From: Apricaphanius iberus
Taxonomy: Eukaryota; Chordata; Actinopteri; Cyprinodontiformes; Aphaniidae
Length of the DNA stretch: 64,000 nt
Assembly: GCA_028564705.1 (NCBI GenBank)
Contig: JAPXFQ010001297.1
Coordinates: forward strand, 620,001-684,000
Direction of reading: 5' to 3'
The translations under genes were made by a program, and so were the position numbers. Shown here one piece after another: positions 8,298 through 19,080 of this stretch. The number at the start of each line of letters is the position of its first letter. Within the stretch, counting starts at the first letter, position 1. Under the pieces are notes generated by a model, which saw only the letters and a program-made list of their open reading frames with translations, had not been told where the DNA came from and searched no databases.

Positions 8298-11036
8298 TTA
8301 ATAATTTCAAATGGTCGCTCTCTGCTGAATAAAACTTTCATAATAAATTATTTGATTTTAGACAATAATCTTCAACAGAGACTTAACAGAGACATGGCTG
8401 AGTGCAGATGCCCCTGCTGCTCTTACAGAGGCCTCTCCACCTAATTTTAACTTTTCTTATTCTACTGGGAGTAGCCAGAGGAGAGGCGGAACTGCTTTTA
8501 TTATTTCATCGACTCTTTACGACAAACCTGTTTCATTTGATAATTTTACCACTTTTGAATACACTGCCTCTGTTTTTAGCACTCCTAAGGTTTTATGTGT
8601 TACAGTTTATAGGCCTCCGAAAAGGAATGCATTTTCTAGTCCAGAATTTTCAGAGTTTTTATCAATTTTACTCAACTCTTATGAATCAGCTGGTGATTTT
8701 AATCTAGATATAGATAACCTTTTAGATCCTTTATTAACAGATTTTTTAAAAATATCTTAAATTATATGGATTTTAGCCAGCATGTCATACAGCCGACTCA
8801 CAACAGAGGACTTGGTCATCACGGATGGCATGTCCACCAGTGTGTCCTCTGTTGTTGACTTGGCTGTCTCTGACCACTACTGTGTGTTTTTTTAAATCAC
8901 CAGTTTTATCCAATTAGAGACCTCTGTGAGAACTGTCAGGAAGCGTCATCTAACCCCTGAAGTGGCTGCAGGTTTTCTTGAAGTTTTTTAAAAGTTCCCT
9001 CCTGTACCTTTACTTGCCCCCCGGGATTTTATCATACATGATTTTAACAGTAGGCTTCATTCTGCTCTCGACCTGCTAGCTCCACTTAAAGCTGTAAATA
9101 TACATTTAAAATGTACAGTTCCATGGAGAAACAAATCTCTTTAAAAAAATAAAATAGAGGAGCTGCATGTTGGCAGAAAGGAAATGGATGAAAAATAAAA
9201 TTACAATAAATCATCAGATATACATAGAACATCTCAAATTATACAGTAACGCTTTAAGAAATTCCAGAAATATATACTTTTCCGGAATAATCTCAGAACA
9301 TAAAAATAACCCCAAAATTCTGTTTTCCACCATTGACAATATTTTTAATCATTCATGTAATACTTTTCAGAAACCCCCCTCAAACACTCTCTGTGAGGAG
9401 TTTGCAGACCACTTCAGAGGGAAGGTAGACACCATCAGATGTAATATTTAATCCTCTCAAACTAACATGGTTTTAGACTAATCTGAGTGTCTGCCTTGAC
9501 CAGAGGAAACACTGGACAGTTTTGTCCAGGTAGAACTTGGGACTCTTGATAAAGTTTTCTCCTCAGTGAGGCCCACCACAAGCTCTTTGGACCCGATTCC
9601 TACCCGGTTTTTTAAGCAATTTTATGGTTCTTTTAAAGACGAGTTTAAACTTAATGAATTGCTCCCTTCAGACGCGTTTTTTTCATGCCGAAGAAGAGCA
9701 ATTTAGATTTTAATGATTTAAAATATTACCGACCGGTATCTAACTTACCATTTTTAAGCAAAGTTTTAGAAAAACTTTTTTTTATTCAACTTAATGATTT
9801 TATTAATGCTCATAACGTCCTATAGAAATTTCAGTCTGGTTTTAGGATGAACCACAGCACCGAGTCGGCGCTTTTAAAGATTTTAAATGATTTTAGATTA
9901 AACTATGACACTAAAAAGTTGACAGTGTTGGTTCTCCTGGATCTAAGCACTGCCTTTGATACAGTAGACCACACTATTCTTTTAAGTCGTTTAAAACAGA
10001 TTGGCCTCTCTGGTGCTGTTCACAAATGGTTCAGATCCTACTTCACAGACAGGACTTTTATGGTAAGTTTAGATACCTGTTCCTCTAAGGGCCATAAGAT
10101 TAAAAGTGGTGTGCCTTAGGGTTCAGTTTTTGGCCCAGTGCTTTTTAACCTATACATGCTCCCTCTTGGCAGTGTCATCAGAAGGCATATAGTTAACTTT
10201 CACAGTTATGCTGATGATATACCGTTGTACATCTCCATGTCTCCTGATGACACACGGCCAATGGATGCACTTTTTAACTGCATTTCAGACATCAAATCCT
10301 GGATGGCAGAAAACTTTCTCCAGCTCAATCAGGACAAAACTGAGGTTTTAGTTATCGGTCCTGAGGCTCAGAGAGAGAAACTTTTACCAAAACTACAATT
10401 ACTGTCTTTTAATCCAACGTTAAAAGTGAAGAACCTGAGTGTGATTTTTGACTCTGAGCTGAATTTTATCCCCCACATTAAAAATATCACTAAAGTAGGT
10501 TTTTGTCACCTGAAGAACATCGCCAGAGTCCGCCCCATTCTCTCTCGGGCCAATACGGAGACGCTAATGCATGCTTTTATCCAGTAGAATCGATTATTGT
10601 AATGCCCTGCTTTCTGGTCTTCCCAAAAAGACTACCTCAAGTTTACAGCTTTTACAGAATTCAGAAGCTCGTGTCCTGACGAAGACCAGGAGGCGGGAGC
10701 ACATTACACCAGTCTTAAAATCACTGCATTGGCTCCCTGTATGTTTTAGGATCGATTTTAAGGCTCTTTTAATGGTTTTTAAGTGTCTTAATGGTCTTGG
10801 GCCTTCTTATCTTTCTGAAATGGTTTTACCATATGAAACCTCGCGGTCTCTGCGCTCCTCTGGCAGACATCTCCTTATCATTCCCAAAGTCAGGACACGG
10901 ACTCATGGTGAGGCGTCCTTCAATACATATGGCCCTCATCTCTGGAACAGGCTGCAAGAGGACCTCAGGGCCACAGAGAACTTTCATGTTTTTAAGAGCA
11001 GGCTCAAAACTTACCTTTTTAGCATAGCCTTTAACT
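8298..11036 (+). pseudogene. L2 ORF2 (AP endonuclease and reverse transcriptase), broken
   Basis: The protein would nick DNA and copy the element RNA at the target. Endonuclease blocks survive across frameshifts: E-T-W-L (about 8391), V-Y-R-P-P (about 8610), G-D-F-N-L-D-I (about 8692) and S-D-H-Y (about 8870). The reverse transcriptase has Y-Y-R-P-V-S-N-L (about 9730), the first catalytic aspartate in L-D-L-S-T-A-F-D (about 9938-9960), and Y-A-D-D near 10,206. The C-terminal L-H-W-L-P-V and L-W-N-R-L blocks end at 11,036. Stops near 9823 and 10,118, a stop and frameshift at about 10,586, and earlier frameshifts make it inactive. Frames longer than 80 codons persist, so the decay is moderate. 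Confidence 0.85.
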
Positions 11037-11040
11037 GATG

Positions 11041-12057
11041 ATTATTTACTAATATCTATTTTAATTGCTCTGCATGTTTTATTTGATTTAATTTTTTGTT
11101 TAGCTTTTAACTGTTTATTTATCAGCTGCTGCTGATCTGCTGCTGCCGATGCAAAATAACCGTGGTGAAAGGATAACCTCCTTGGCAGAGGTAATTACCA
11201 CGTTCTACATTTTCCTTTTTTTTTATTCCAATTTTGCCCTGTGTATTGTGGAAATAGCAGCTCACCAAAACGAGGTAGTGGGTTGGGGACAGGATCCTGA
11301 TGGTGTTCTGTATTTTAGAAATCCTTACTTTTGAACTGCAGACATTGAAACTGCTCTTTATTGACAAAAAACTGCAAGATAACATAATTCATACACTGTC
11401 TGGCTCAGACAGATGTCATAAACTAATGTAAAACACCTGTTAAAGTCACATTGAATAGATTTAGTGCATTTGAAGAAATTCCATGTATCAAATGTTTAAA
11501 TGACATAGGATGCTTTTTCTCTGAAATAGAAAAAAACAGGATAAAAATAAACATGTGGAAATTGGTTGATGAGAACAGATTTTACTGTTTATTTGTAGAT
11601 TTACAAACACACCGTATTAAATGTTTGTTTGTTTATTTTATTGAGAACCCCATTAGTTCTTGTCTTATTGCTGGGGTTATTCTTCCTTCATTATAAATAT
11701 TGTATAAAAACAACATACCCACATGCACAAATACACAACATACCCACATCTTTTTTCCACAAACAACTAAGATTATTCCTGCAAAGTTGGGATAAACTAA
11801 GTTGCTGTTAGTAGTTGAAATGTTTGTTATTCCCTGGATGAAACTTTAGCCTGCAGAGAGGTTTAATTGGTTGTTTGTCATTACTGCTCCTGTAGGGTGA
11901 TGACACATCCTGAGCAAAAAGGTAAACACTGGTTCCACAACTGCACACAAAAGTCAAGGGAGATAGGAGTTTACCTTATGTAACTCTTCCGATAACAACA
12001 ATTACTGCATTGCCTTGAGAAAAAAGTAACTTTGTGCCTTTTTGGGGTCAGAGGGCC
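11041..12057. other. No gene recognised; AT-rich
   Basis: Nothing coding is supported. Two identical 15-bp direct repeats (ACAACATACCCACAT) lie at 11,710-11,724 and 11,735-11,749. Confidence 0.5.
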
Positions 12058-12230
12058 CATTGGCACCAGTGTTCGGCAGCCTTGCTTCTGTCCGTGTGCC
12101 ACAGGGCACCTGAGACTGTAATGTACCATCACCAGTGTGTGAATGACTAAATGACTGAAGGTAATGTAAAGTGCTCTGGGGTCCTCAAGACTGGATAAAC
12201 CGCTATAAAAGTACAGGCTATTTAAATACC
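12058..12230 (+). mobile_element. V-SINE, 3' half
   Basis: The body matches the two other V-SINEs here (CGGCAGCCTTGCTTCTGTC, then a GTGTGAATGA region) and ends with the typical tail AACCGCTATAAAAGTACAGG. The tRNA-like head is missing. Confidence 0.7.
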
Positions 12231-12574
12231 AGCTTTTGGTGTGCCATTAAACTAGACGATTGCATGCCCAAGGCATTTGGCTATGTCAAACTTTATAAAA
12301 CAATAATTACCAGTTTTGGTTTGAATACCTCAACACACTCAGCTCAGAACTGAACATTGATTACAGATAATAAAGAAGTTTGTCTGTTTTAACTGTGAGA
12401 TTATCTACTTTTTACCCTTGTTGACCGAATTCCCTATTTCCCTCATTCAGTCATGGAAAAGCATCTTGTGTTGTCTGTTGTCTAAAACTTGTGATTAATA
12501 GTTTGGATAACTACATACCACAGATGTGACTAATGGCATCCAAATTCCTTAGGAGCACACCCTAAACTGCTGAA

Positions 12575-12760
12575 ATACATGTAGTCACCGTTCTTATTTG
12601 TCCCATTGGGCCTAGTGTGTTGTGCCTGTAACAATATCCAATCTGATCTCATGTGACTATTAGAGTCCCAAGGCATCTAATATCAAACTGGTTCATTACC
12701 ACCAAAAAGAGATATTCTACTATGGTACTGTTGATTTATAAATAAAATTATTGATATTTT
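12575..12760 (+). repeat. Unclassified dispersed repeat B, copy 1
   Basis: This aligns by eye with 22,092-22,270 in the same orientation: both share CTAGTGTGTTGTG, ATTAGAG, a TCAA..TGGT block and an AT-rich end with TTATAAAT. Neither copy matches a family I know. No terminal repeats or tail were found. Confidence 0.5.
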
Positions 12761-13979
12761 TTCTTGACTATTTAGTTAGACTGTAGCTAGACTAAGTGTA
12801 AAAATGTTTGTTATGTTATAATAAATTACTTGCTAAGAATTGGAAACGATGTTCCAACAGTCCTTTAAGTTTAGAAAAGGGTAGACTTTTAAACTAAGTA
12901 TTACTCAGAACATCTGATACACTAAAATCAGGAGATTATGGCCGTTTCTGTGTTGATTTATGGTTCCAGAAACATATATTGGCCCCACCTGCAAAGATGT
13001 ATAAAAATTCTCAAAGCAAATGTATCTTTTAATAAACTTAATATTATCTCACAATAAATGCTTTTTCCCCCCAAATTTCTAACATTTAGAACTGAGGAAA
13101 TGTTTGACCTCCATAACCATTATCCTTACTGTTTGTACCAAAATCTTTATCCATCCTTGATTGCCTACCTAATAAATGTTCAGTGTTCAAATTGCAAAAA
13201 TCTGAATCCCTTGAAAAGTATGTTTTCATGTCTTTTCCTGTGTGTAGTTTTTACCATTAATCTCTGGAAATAGCCATAGAAATGCTGTTGAAAATAAATA
13301 AATGATCATTTAAATATTTTAAAAGTATTGGTATCTTTGCAACATGTAATCATAAAAAGCCGGTCTAAAATACATGGGCGCAGGTCCAAATATCTGGATA
13401 AGGGGGGACATATTGGACGCCGTGTTTCCTTCAATGTGAGCCTACGTGGAAAAAACACATTTAATGATTTGGGAACATGCGGTGACGATCCCCTCGCCCG
13501 CTACAGTAAGTTTAATTGAAGAGCTCTGTGAAAACCATAACGCTCACCTTTCTCCAACCTGCACTGATTTTTTTTTTACCAGGTAATTCCATCTAACAAT
13601 ACAGTTTATAACTTTCTTGAAAACATCTGAATAATATCACTAACCTACAAAATGATGAAAACTTTTGCCATTTAAAAATTTTGTTTTACACATTTACCTG
13701 TTTGCTGGTTGCCAGTGATGAAAGACAGTCTGAAGTGCTTGTCATTTTGCTACAAATATGATTTTGATGGAGGGAGAATGATTTGGTGGTGCAGTAGACT
13801 TGTTCTAAAATTGCGCAACGACAGTCCATGAGATTTTTTGCCTTTAAAGCCAATCATTGGTAAGGTCACTCGAACTCAAAATATTGCTTACTTACATTGC
13901 TTTAGTTATGTACTGCCCCCTGTTGCCAGAGAAACTACACACAGCCACTTTGACATTTCTGAACCAAGACTTCTAACAT
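12761..13979. other. No gene; contains a hAT-like terminus at 13,373-13,420
   Basis: AT-rich and without coding support. At 13,373 a CATGGGCGCAGG.. end followed by AAGGGGGGACA resembles the right terminus of the hAT-like element at 7499-7984, suggesting a decayed relative. Its other end was not found. Confidence 0.4.
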
Positions 13980-14079
13980 ATGATGACCAGAAGTTTCACC
14001 CTATCTCTAATGGAGAGCCCAGACACCCTGTGGAGGAGACTCATTTCAGGAGCTTGTATCATGATTTCATTGCTATTGC
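13980..14079 (-). mobile_element. Old RTE fragment (left part of the host copy)
   Basis: GATGACCAGAAG..CACCCTATCTCTAATGGAG and the rest of this stretch align with 14,771-14,870 of the full-length RTE element, with many differences. Orientation is the same. The next RTE piece in order (ref 14,902 onward) is found at 17,878, so this is probably one older copy split by later insertions. Confidence 0.65.
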
Positions 14080-14476
14080 TTGCAGTTTGCAGTCGCAGTA
14101 TTAGCTTATCTGTTAGCCGTAGCTCACCTGCCTTGAAAGTGAGCGAGTCGGTGGGATTGTATCCAACTTACCCGTTCTGTTGTTTTTATCAAAGCGATTT
14201 GTGCAACTGAAAAGGCACAACACAGATGATCGCATCTGTTTCTGGTGACTACGCGCAGAAGACAGAGAGCGACATAGAAATTATTTTTCTAGGTTTTATG
14301 AGACATATTATGAAAGGAAAACTAAGCACATTTTCTCAATAAATTTAGTTTTGTGAACACTCATAGTTTCAGTTCGTTTTCATTTAGTTTCAAATTCTCG
14401 TTTTTATTTTTATTTCAGTTAACGAATATGTCTTTTCTACTTCTATCCATCCATCCATCCATCCATCTTCCTCCGC

Positions 14477-17400
14477 TTATCCGGGGTCGGGTCGCGGGGG
14501 CAGTAGCCTAAGCAAGGAGACCCAGACTTGCCTCTCCCCGGCCACTTGGGCCAGCTCCTCGGGAGGAATCCCGAGGCGTTCCCAGGCCAGCTGGGAGACA
14601 TAATCTCTCCAACGGGTCCTGGGTCTTCCCCTGGGTCTCCTCCCGGTGGGACATGCCCGGAACACCTCACCAGGGAGGCGTCCAGGAGGCATCCTGACTA
14701 GATGCCCGAGCCACCTCAACTGGCTCCTCTCGATGTGGAGGAGCAGCGGCTCTACTCTGAGCTCCCTCCGGATGACCGAGCTTCTCACCCTATCTCTAAG
14801 GGAGAGCCCAGCCACCCTACGGAGGAAACTCATTTCAGCCGCCTGTATCCGCGATCTCGTTCTTTCGGTCACCACCCAGCGTTCGTGACCATAGATGAGG
14901 GTAGGAACGTAGATCGACCGGTAAATCGAGAGCTTCGCCTTTCGACTCAGCTCTCTCTTCACCACGACAGACCGGTACAGCGCCCGCATGACTGCAGACG
15001 CCCTACCAATCCGTCCATCGATCTCCCGCTCCATTTTTCCCTCATTCGTGAACAAGACCCCCAGATACCTAAACTCCTCCACTTGAGGAAGGACCTCATC
15101 CCCAACCCGAAGAGAGCACCCTACCCTTTTCCGACTCAAGACCATGGTCTCGGATTTGGAGGTGCTGATCCTCATCCCAGCCGCTTCACACTCGGCTGCG
15201 AACCGCTCCAACGAGAGCTGTAGATCACGTTCAGACGAAGCCAACAAGACCACATCATCTGCGAAAAGCAGAGACCCGATCCTGAGGTCACCAAAACGGA
15301 TCCCCTCAACACCTTGGCTGCACCTAGAAATCCTGTCCATAAACGTTATGAACAGGATCGGTGATAAAGGGCAACCTTGGCGGAGTCCAACTCTCACTGG
15401 AAACGAGTCCGACTTACTGCCGGCAATGCGAACCAGACTCTGACACCGGTCATATAGGGACCTAACAGCCCGTATCAGAGGGCCTGGTACCCCATACTCC
15501 CGGAGTACCCCCCACAGGACACCCCGAGGGACACGGTCGAACGCCTTCTCCAAGTCCACAAAGCACATGTAGACTGGTTGGGCGAACTCCCACGCACCCT
15601 CCAGGACCCTGCCGAGGGTGTAGAGCTGGTCCAGTGTTCCACGGCCAGGACGAAAACCGCATTGTTCCTCCTGGATCCGAGGTTCGACTATCCGTCGTAC
15701 CCTCCTCTCCAGAACCCCTGAATAGACCTTACCAGGGAGGCTCAGAAGTGTGATCCCCCTGTAGTTGGAACACACTCTGTGGTCCCCCTTTTTAAAGAGG
15801 GGGACCACCACCCCGGTCTGCCAATCCAAGGGAACTGCCCCCGATGTCCACGCAATATTGCAGAGCCGCGTCAACCAACACAGCCCTACAACATCCAGAG
15901 CCTTGAGGAACTCCGGCCGAATCTCATCCACCCCCGGAGCCTTACCACCGAGGAGCTTTTTAACAACCTCGGCGACTTCAGCCCCAGAGATTGGAGAGTC
16001 CGTCCCAGAGTCCCCAGACTCTGCTTCCAAACAGGAAGGCGTGTCGGTGGGATTGAGGAGGTCTTCGAAGTATTCCATCCACCGACCCAAAACGTCCCGC
16101 GTCGAGGTCAGCAGCACACCGCCCCCACTGTAAACAGTGTTGGCGGCAGACCGCTTCCCCCCCCTGAGACGCCGGATGGTGGACCAGAATCGCTTCGAAG
16201 CCATACGGAAGTCGTTCTCCATGGTCTCTCCAAACTCCTCCCACGCCCGAGTTTTTGCCTCAGCGACCATCCGAGCCGCACTCCGCTTGGCCTGCCGGTA
16301 CCTATCAGCTGCTTCCGGAGTCCCACAGGCCAAGAAGGCCCGATAGGACTCCTTCTTCAGCTTGACAGCATCCCTCACCGCCGGTGTCCACCAGCGGGTT
16401 CGAGGGTTGCCGCCACGACAGGCACCAACTACCTTGCGGCCACAACTACGGTCAGCCGCTTCGACAATGGAGGCACGGAACATGGCCCATTCGGACTCAA
16501 TGTCCCCCGCCTCCCCCGGGACGTGTTTGAAGTCCTGTCGGAGGTGAGAGTTGAAACCCCTTCTGACAGGAGACTCCGCCAGACGTTCCCAGCAGACCCT
16601 CACAACACGTTTGGGCCTACCAGGTCTGTCCGGCGTCTTCCCCCACCACCGGAGCCTACTCACCACCAGGTAGTGGTCGGTGGATAGCTCCGCCCCTCTC
16701 TTCACCCGAGTGTCCAAAACATGCGGCCGCAGGTCAGATGAAACGACAACCAGGTCGATCATCGAGCCGCGGCCTAGGGTGTCCTGGTGCCAAGTGCACA
16801 CATGAACACCCTTATGCTTGAACATGGTGTTCGTTATGGACAATCCATGACGAGCACAGAAGTCCAACAACAAAACACCGCTCGGGTTCAGATCGGGGGG
16901 GCCATACCGCCCAACCACGCCTCTCCAGGTCTCACTGTCATTGCCAACGTGAGCGTTGAAGTCTCCCAGGAGAATGAGGGAGTCTCCAGAAGGAGCACTC
17001 TCCAGCACCCCCTCCAAGGACTCCAAGAAGGGTGGGTAGTCTGATCTACTGTTCGGTGCATAAGCACAAACAATAGTCAGCACCCGTCCCCCCACCCGTA
17101 GGCGGAGGGAGGCTACCCTCTCACTCACCGGGGTAAACCCCAACGTACAGGCGCCGAGATGGGGGGCAACAAGTATGCCCACCCCAGCTCGGCGCCTCTC
17201 ACCGGGAGCAACTCCAGAGTGGAAGAGAGTCCAACCCCTCTCGAGGAGACGGGTTCCAGAGCCAGAGCCATGCGTCGAGGCAAGGCCGACGATGTCCAGT
17301 CGGAACCTCTCAGCCTCGCACACCAGCTCCGGCTCCTTCCCCACCAGAGAGGTGACGTTCCACGTCCCAAGAGCCAGCTTCTGCAGCCGAGGATCGGACC

Positions 17401-17692
17401 GCCAAGGTCCCCGCCTTCGGCCACCGCCCGTCTTGCACGGCACCCGACCCCTATGGCCCCTCCCACAGGTGGTGAGCTCATGGGAAGGGGGGCCCATGTT
17501 TCCTCTTCGGGCTAAGCCCGGCCGGGCCCCATGGAAAAAGGCCCGGCCACCAGGCGCTCGCCAACGTGCCCCACCTCCAGGCCTGGCTCCAGAGTGGGGC
17601 CCCGGTGACCCGCGTCCGGGCGAGGGAACACTAGATCCATATATTTTATTCATCATAGGGGTCGTCGGGCTGCGCTTTGTCTGATCCCTCAC
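14477..17692 (-). CDS. RTE LINE polyprotein: AP endonuclease plus reverse transcriptase
   Basis: 1071 residues without a stop. Residues 1-100 are a proline/arginine/glycine-rich leader. The AP-endonuclease domain (about 107-350) shows T-W-N-V (N112), a Y-A-P motif (211-213), G-D-F-N (243-246), M-I-D (311-313) and T-D-H (338-340). The place where the family usually has a catalytic glutamate (L-Q-E) reads L-A-S-T-H, with S139. The reverse transcriptase (about 570-900) has K-K-G-D, the first aspartate pair in F-V-D-L-E-K-A-F-D (711-719), R-Q-G-C-P-L-S-P (771-778) and F-A-D-D (810-813). The C-terminal region (about 900-1060) includes R-W-L-G-H. The protein would nick the target and copy its RNA there. 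The exact start is uncertain because the leader is weakly constrained. Long plus-strand frames opposite it are antisense shadows. Confidence 0.92.
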   Translation of the reverse strand: MRDQTKRSPTTPMMNKIYGSSVPSPGRGSPGPHSGARPGGGARWRAPGGRAFFHGARPGLARRGNMGPPSHELTTCGRGHRGRVPCKTGGGRRRGPWRSDPRLQKLALGTWNVTSLVGKEPELVCEAERFRLDIVGLASTHGSGSGTRLLERGWTLFHSGVAPGERRRAGVGILVAPHLGACTLGFTPVSERVASLRLRVGGRVLTIVCAYAPNSRSDYPPFLESLEGVLESAPSGDSLILLGDFNAHVGNDSETWRGVVGRYGPPDLNPSGVLLLDFCARHGLSITNTMFKHKGVHVCTWHQDTLGRGSMIDLVVVSSDLRPHVLDTRVKRGAELSTDHYLVVSRLRWWGKTPDRPGRPKRVVRVCWERLAESPVRRGFNSHLRQDFKHVPGEAGDIESEWAMFRASIVEAADRSCGRKVVGACRGGNPRTRWWTPAVRDAVKLKKESYRAFLACGTPEAADRYRQAKRSAARMVAEAKTRAWEEFGETMENDFRMASKRFWSTIRRLRGGKRSAANTVYSGGGVLLTSTRDVLGRWMEYFEDLLNPTDTPSCLEAESGDSGTDSPISGAEVAEVVKKLLGGKAPGVDEIRPEFLKALDVVGLCWLTRLCNIAWTSGAVPLDWQTGVVVPLFKKGDHRVCSNYRGITLLSLPGKVYSGVLERRVRRIVEPRIQEEQCGFRPGRGTLDQLYTLGRVLEGAWEFAQPVYMCFVDLEKAFDRVPRGVLWGVLREYGVPGPLIRAVRSLYDRCQSLVRIAGSKSDSFPVRVGLRQGCPLSPILFITFMDRISRCSQGVEGIRFGDLRIGSLLFADDVVLLASSERDLQLSLERFAAECEAAGMRISTSKSETMVLSRKRVGCSLRVGDEVLPQVEEFRYLGVLFTNEGKMEREIDGRIGRASAVMRALYRSVVVKRELSRKAKLSIYRSIYVPTLIYGHERWVVTERTRSRIQAAEMSFLRRVAGLSLRDRVRSSVIRRELRVEPLLLHIERSQLRWLGHLVRMPPGRLPGEVFRACPTGRRPRGRPRTRWRDYVSQLAWERLGIPPEELAQVAGERQVWVSLLRLLPPRPDPG

Positions 17693-17793
17693 CTAGGACC
17701 AGTTTGCCATGGGTGACCCTACCAGGGGCATAAAGCCCCAGACAACATAGCTCCCAGGATCATTGGGACACTCAAACCCCTCCACCGCGATAA

Positions 17794-17820
17794 GGTGGCA
17801 GCCAGGGAGGGGCTGCCACC
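17794..17820 (-). other. Perfect hairpin at the RTE 5' end
   Basis: GGTGGCAGCC and GGCTGCCACC form a 10-bp perfect stem with a 7-base loop, at the first transcribed bases of the element. It ends exactly where the target duplication begins. Several non-LTR families carry self-cleaving HDV-like RNAs at this position. Here only the hairpin is seen. Confidence 0.8.
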
Positions 17821-17877
17821 TTTTCTACTTCTAGTTTTTGTTATTTCGTTCATTTTCGTTAACGATAATAACACTGC

Positions 17878-18219
17878 TAGGAACATAGATCGACTGGTTG
17901 ATCGAGAGCTTCGCCTTTCGGGAGCTTCGCATTTCGGCTCAGCGCCCGCATCACTGCAGACATCGTGCCAATCGGCCTATCAATCTCCCGCTCTATTTTT
18001 CCCTCATTCGTGAACAAGACCCCCAGATACTTGAACTCCTCCAATTGGGGAAGGACCTTGTCCCTGATCCAAAGATGGCACCCTACCCTATTCCTGCTCA
18101 AGATCATTGGCCCCGAAATTTGGAGGAACTGATTCTCTTCCCACTCGCTTCACACTCGGCTACGAACCGCTCCAGCGAAAGCTGTAGGTCCCATTCCGAT
18201 AAAGCAAATAGGACCACAA
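17878..18219 (-). mobile_element. Old RTE fragment (right part of the host copy)
   Basis: Aligns with 14,902-15,255 of the full-length RTE in the same orientation, from TAGGAACATAGATCGAC to GGACCACA. It encodes part of the reverse transcriptase after the F-A-D-D motif, with small deletions and frameshifts. Together with 13,980-14,079 it reads as one ancestral copy. Confidence 0.8.
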
Positions 18220-18450
18220 GGATCCTGGCAATGATAATACTTAATAGCAACATAGTCTTAGTTACTTTTTTAAACAACCCTTTCTGTAAAAAAATCTAAT
18301 TAAACAAAGGGTCACATTGGTTGCTTAGGAACATCATTGCAGCTATGCCATCTATAGCAGTTGTGAAATACTGATGAAAAAGAACAAAAAAACGTTAGCA
18401 ACTTTTTCCAACTTTTCAGATGACTGAATTTTAGAAAGAATAGCATCAGC

Positions 18451-18777
18451 AAGAAGGTTGTGGTTTCGTATCCCGGCCCAGGGTGTTTCTGCATGGAGTT
18501 TGCATGTTCTCCCCTTGCATGCGTGGGTTCCCTCCGGGTACTCCGGCTTCCTCCCACAGTCCAAAAACATTACTGTTAATTGATCACTCTAAATTGTCCT
18601 TAGCTGTGAGTGTGTGCGTGCATGGTTGTTTGTCCTGTCTGTCTCTATGTGGCCTTTGTGATGGACTGGCGACCTGTCCAGGGTTTGCCCCGCCTCTCGC
18701 CCGTTGACAACTGGAGATAGGCACCAGCCCCCCCGCGACCCCTTGAGTATTAAGCGGTTCAGAAAATGGATGGATGG
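18451..18777 (+). mobile_element. tRNA-headed SINE with RTE-like tail, 5' truncated
   Basis: Flanked by ATAGCATCAGC at 18,440-18,450 and 18,778-18,788, an 11-bp target duplication. The copy starts within the tRNA head, keeping box B (GGTTTCGTATCCCGG). The conserved fish body (GCATGGAGTTTGCATGTTCT, CCTCCCACAGTCCAAAAACA) and an ATGGATGGATGG tail follow. The last 50 bases resemble the 3' end of the RTE element next door. Confidence 0.88.
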
Positions 18778-18788
18778 ATAGCATCAGC

Positions 18789-19080
18789 GGTTTCAGACTA
18801 AGTCAGTCTTACAGGTGAAACACTGCTAAAAGTACCAAAACTGGGTTCAATGACCATGCAAGTAATTGGACAGCAAACTTGCATGACCTGAATCCCACAA
18901 AGAATCTATGGGGCATTGCCAAGAGAAAGATGAAAGACATCAGACGGTACAATGCAGAAGAGCCGATGGCTGCTATGGAAGCATTCTGTTCTCCCATAAC
19001 ACCTCAGCAGTGCCACAGGCTGATGCAAGACACGCGTTGTTCAAGGATATTTGTTATTGATTAATTACATAGCAGTAAAT
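18789..19080 (+). pseudogene. Tc1 transposase C-terminal fragment
   Basis: A frame at about 18,860-19,063 retains N-L-H-D-L-N-P-T-K-N-L-W-G, a decayed form of the S-P-D-L-N-P-I-E-N-L-W motif carrying the third catalytic residue (E is now K). K-R-K-M and I-T-P-Q-Q-C-H-R-L-M follow. Upstream sequence is disrupted by the SINE insertion. No terminal repeats are adjacent. Confidence 0.75.

Larger units (their letters stand above)
6240..11040 (+). mobile_element. L2-clade LINE, nearly full length, inactive
   Basis: The order is 5' leader, ORF1 (6322-8069) with a zinc-binding/coiled-coil start and an SGNH-esterase region, then ORF2 with AP endonuclease and reverse transcriptase ending at 11,036. 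The L-D-L-S-T-A-F-D-T-V-D-H and Y-A-D-D motifs and the L-W-N-R-L C-terminal region are of the L2/CR1 group. Stops and frameshifts break both ORFs, and a hAT-like element is inserted in ORF1. No clear target duplication or 3' microsatellite tail was found, so the 3' end is set at the ORF2 stop. Confidence 0.85.
14446..17820 (-). mobile_element. Full-length RTE-clade LINE (Rex3/Expander-like) with target duplication
   Basis: The element is read leftward. A 5' hairpin (17,794-17,820) is followed by a short leader, a single unbroken ORF (17,692-14,477) and a 3' tail of GGAT repeats (14,446-14,467 on this strand). It is flanked by CTTTTCTACTTCTA at 14,432-14,445 and 17,820-17,833 (13-14 bp), the mark of target-primed insertion. 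Full length, matching flanks and an open ORF indicate a young copy. Its GC content is far above the flanks. RTE elements of this kind are widespread in teleosts and end in GATG-type tails. Confidence 0.93.
14096..17876. mobile_element. Candidate hAT-like element, itself interrupted by the RTE
   Basis: 14,096-14,445 plus 17,834-17,876 separates the two halves of the old RTE copy. Its right end reads, on the minus strand, CAGTGTTATTATCGTTAACG. The left end at 14,096 (CAGTATTAGCTTATCTGTTA) is similar but not identical. No clean 8-bp target duplication is visible, so the assignment is tentative. Confidence 0.35.

Noticed and set aside
15779..16687. A 302-codon plus-strand frame
   Set aside because: It is antisense to the RTE ORF. 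Its proline/arginine-rich product comes from the GC-rich complement and has no domain.
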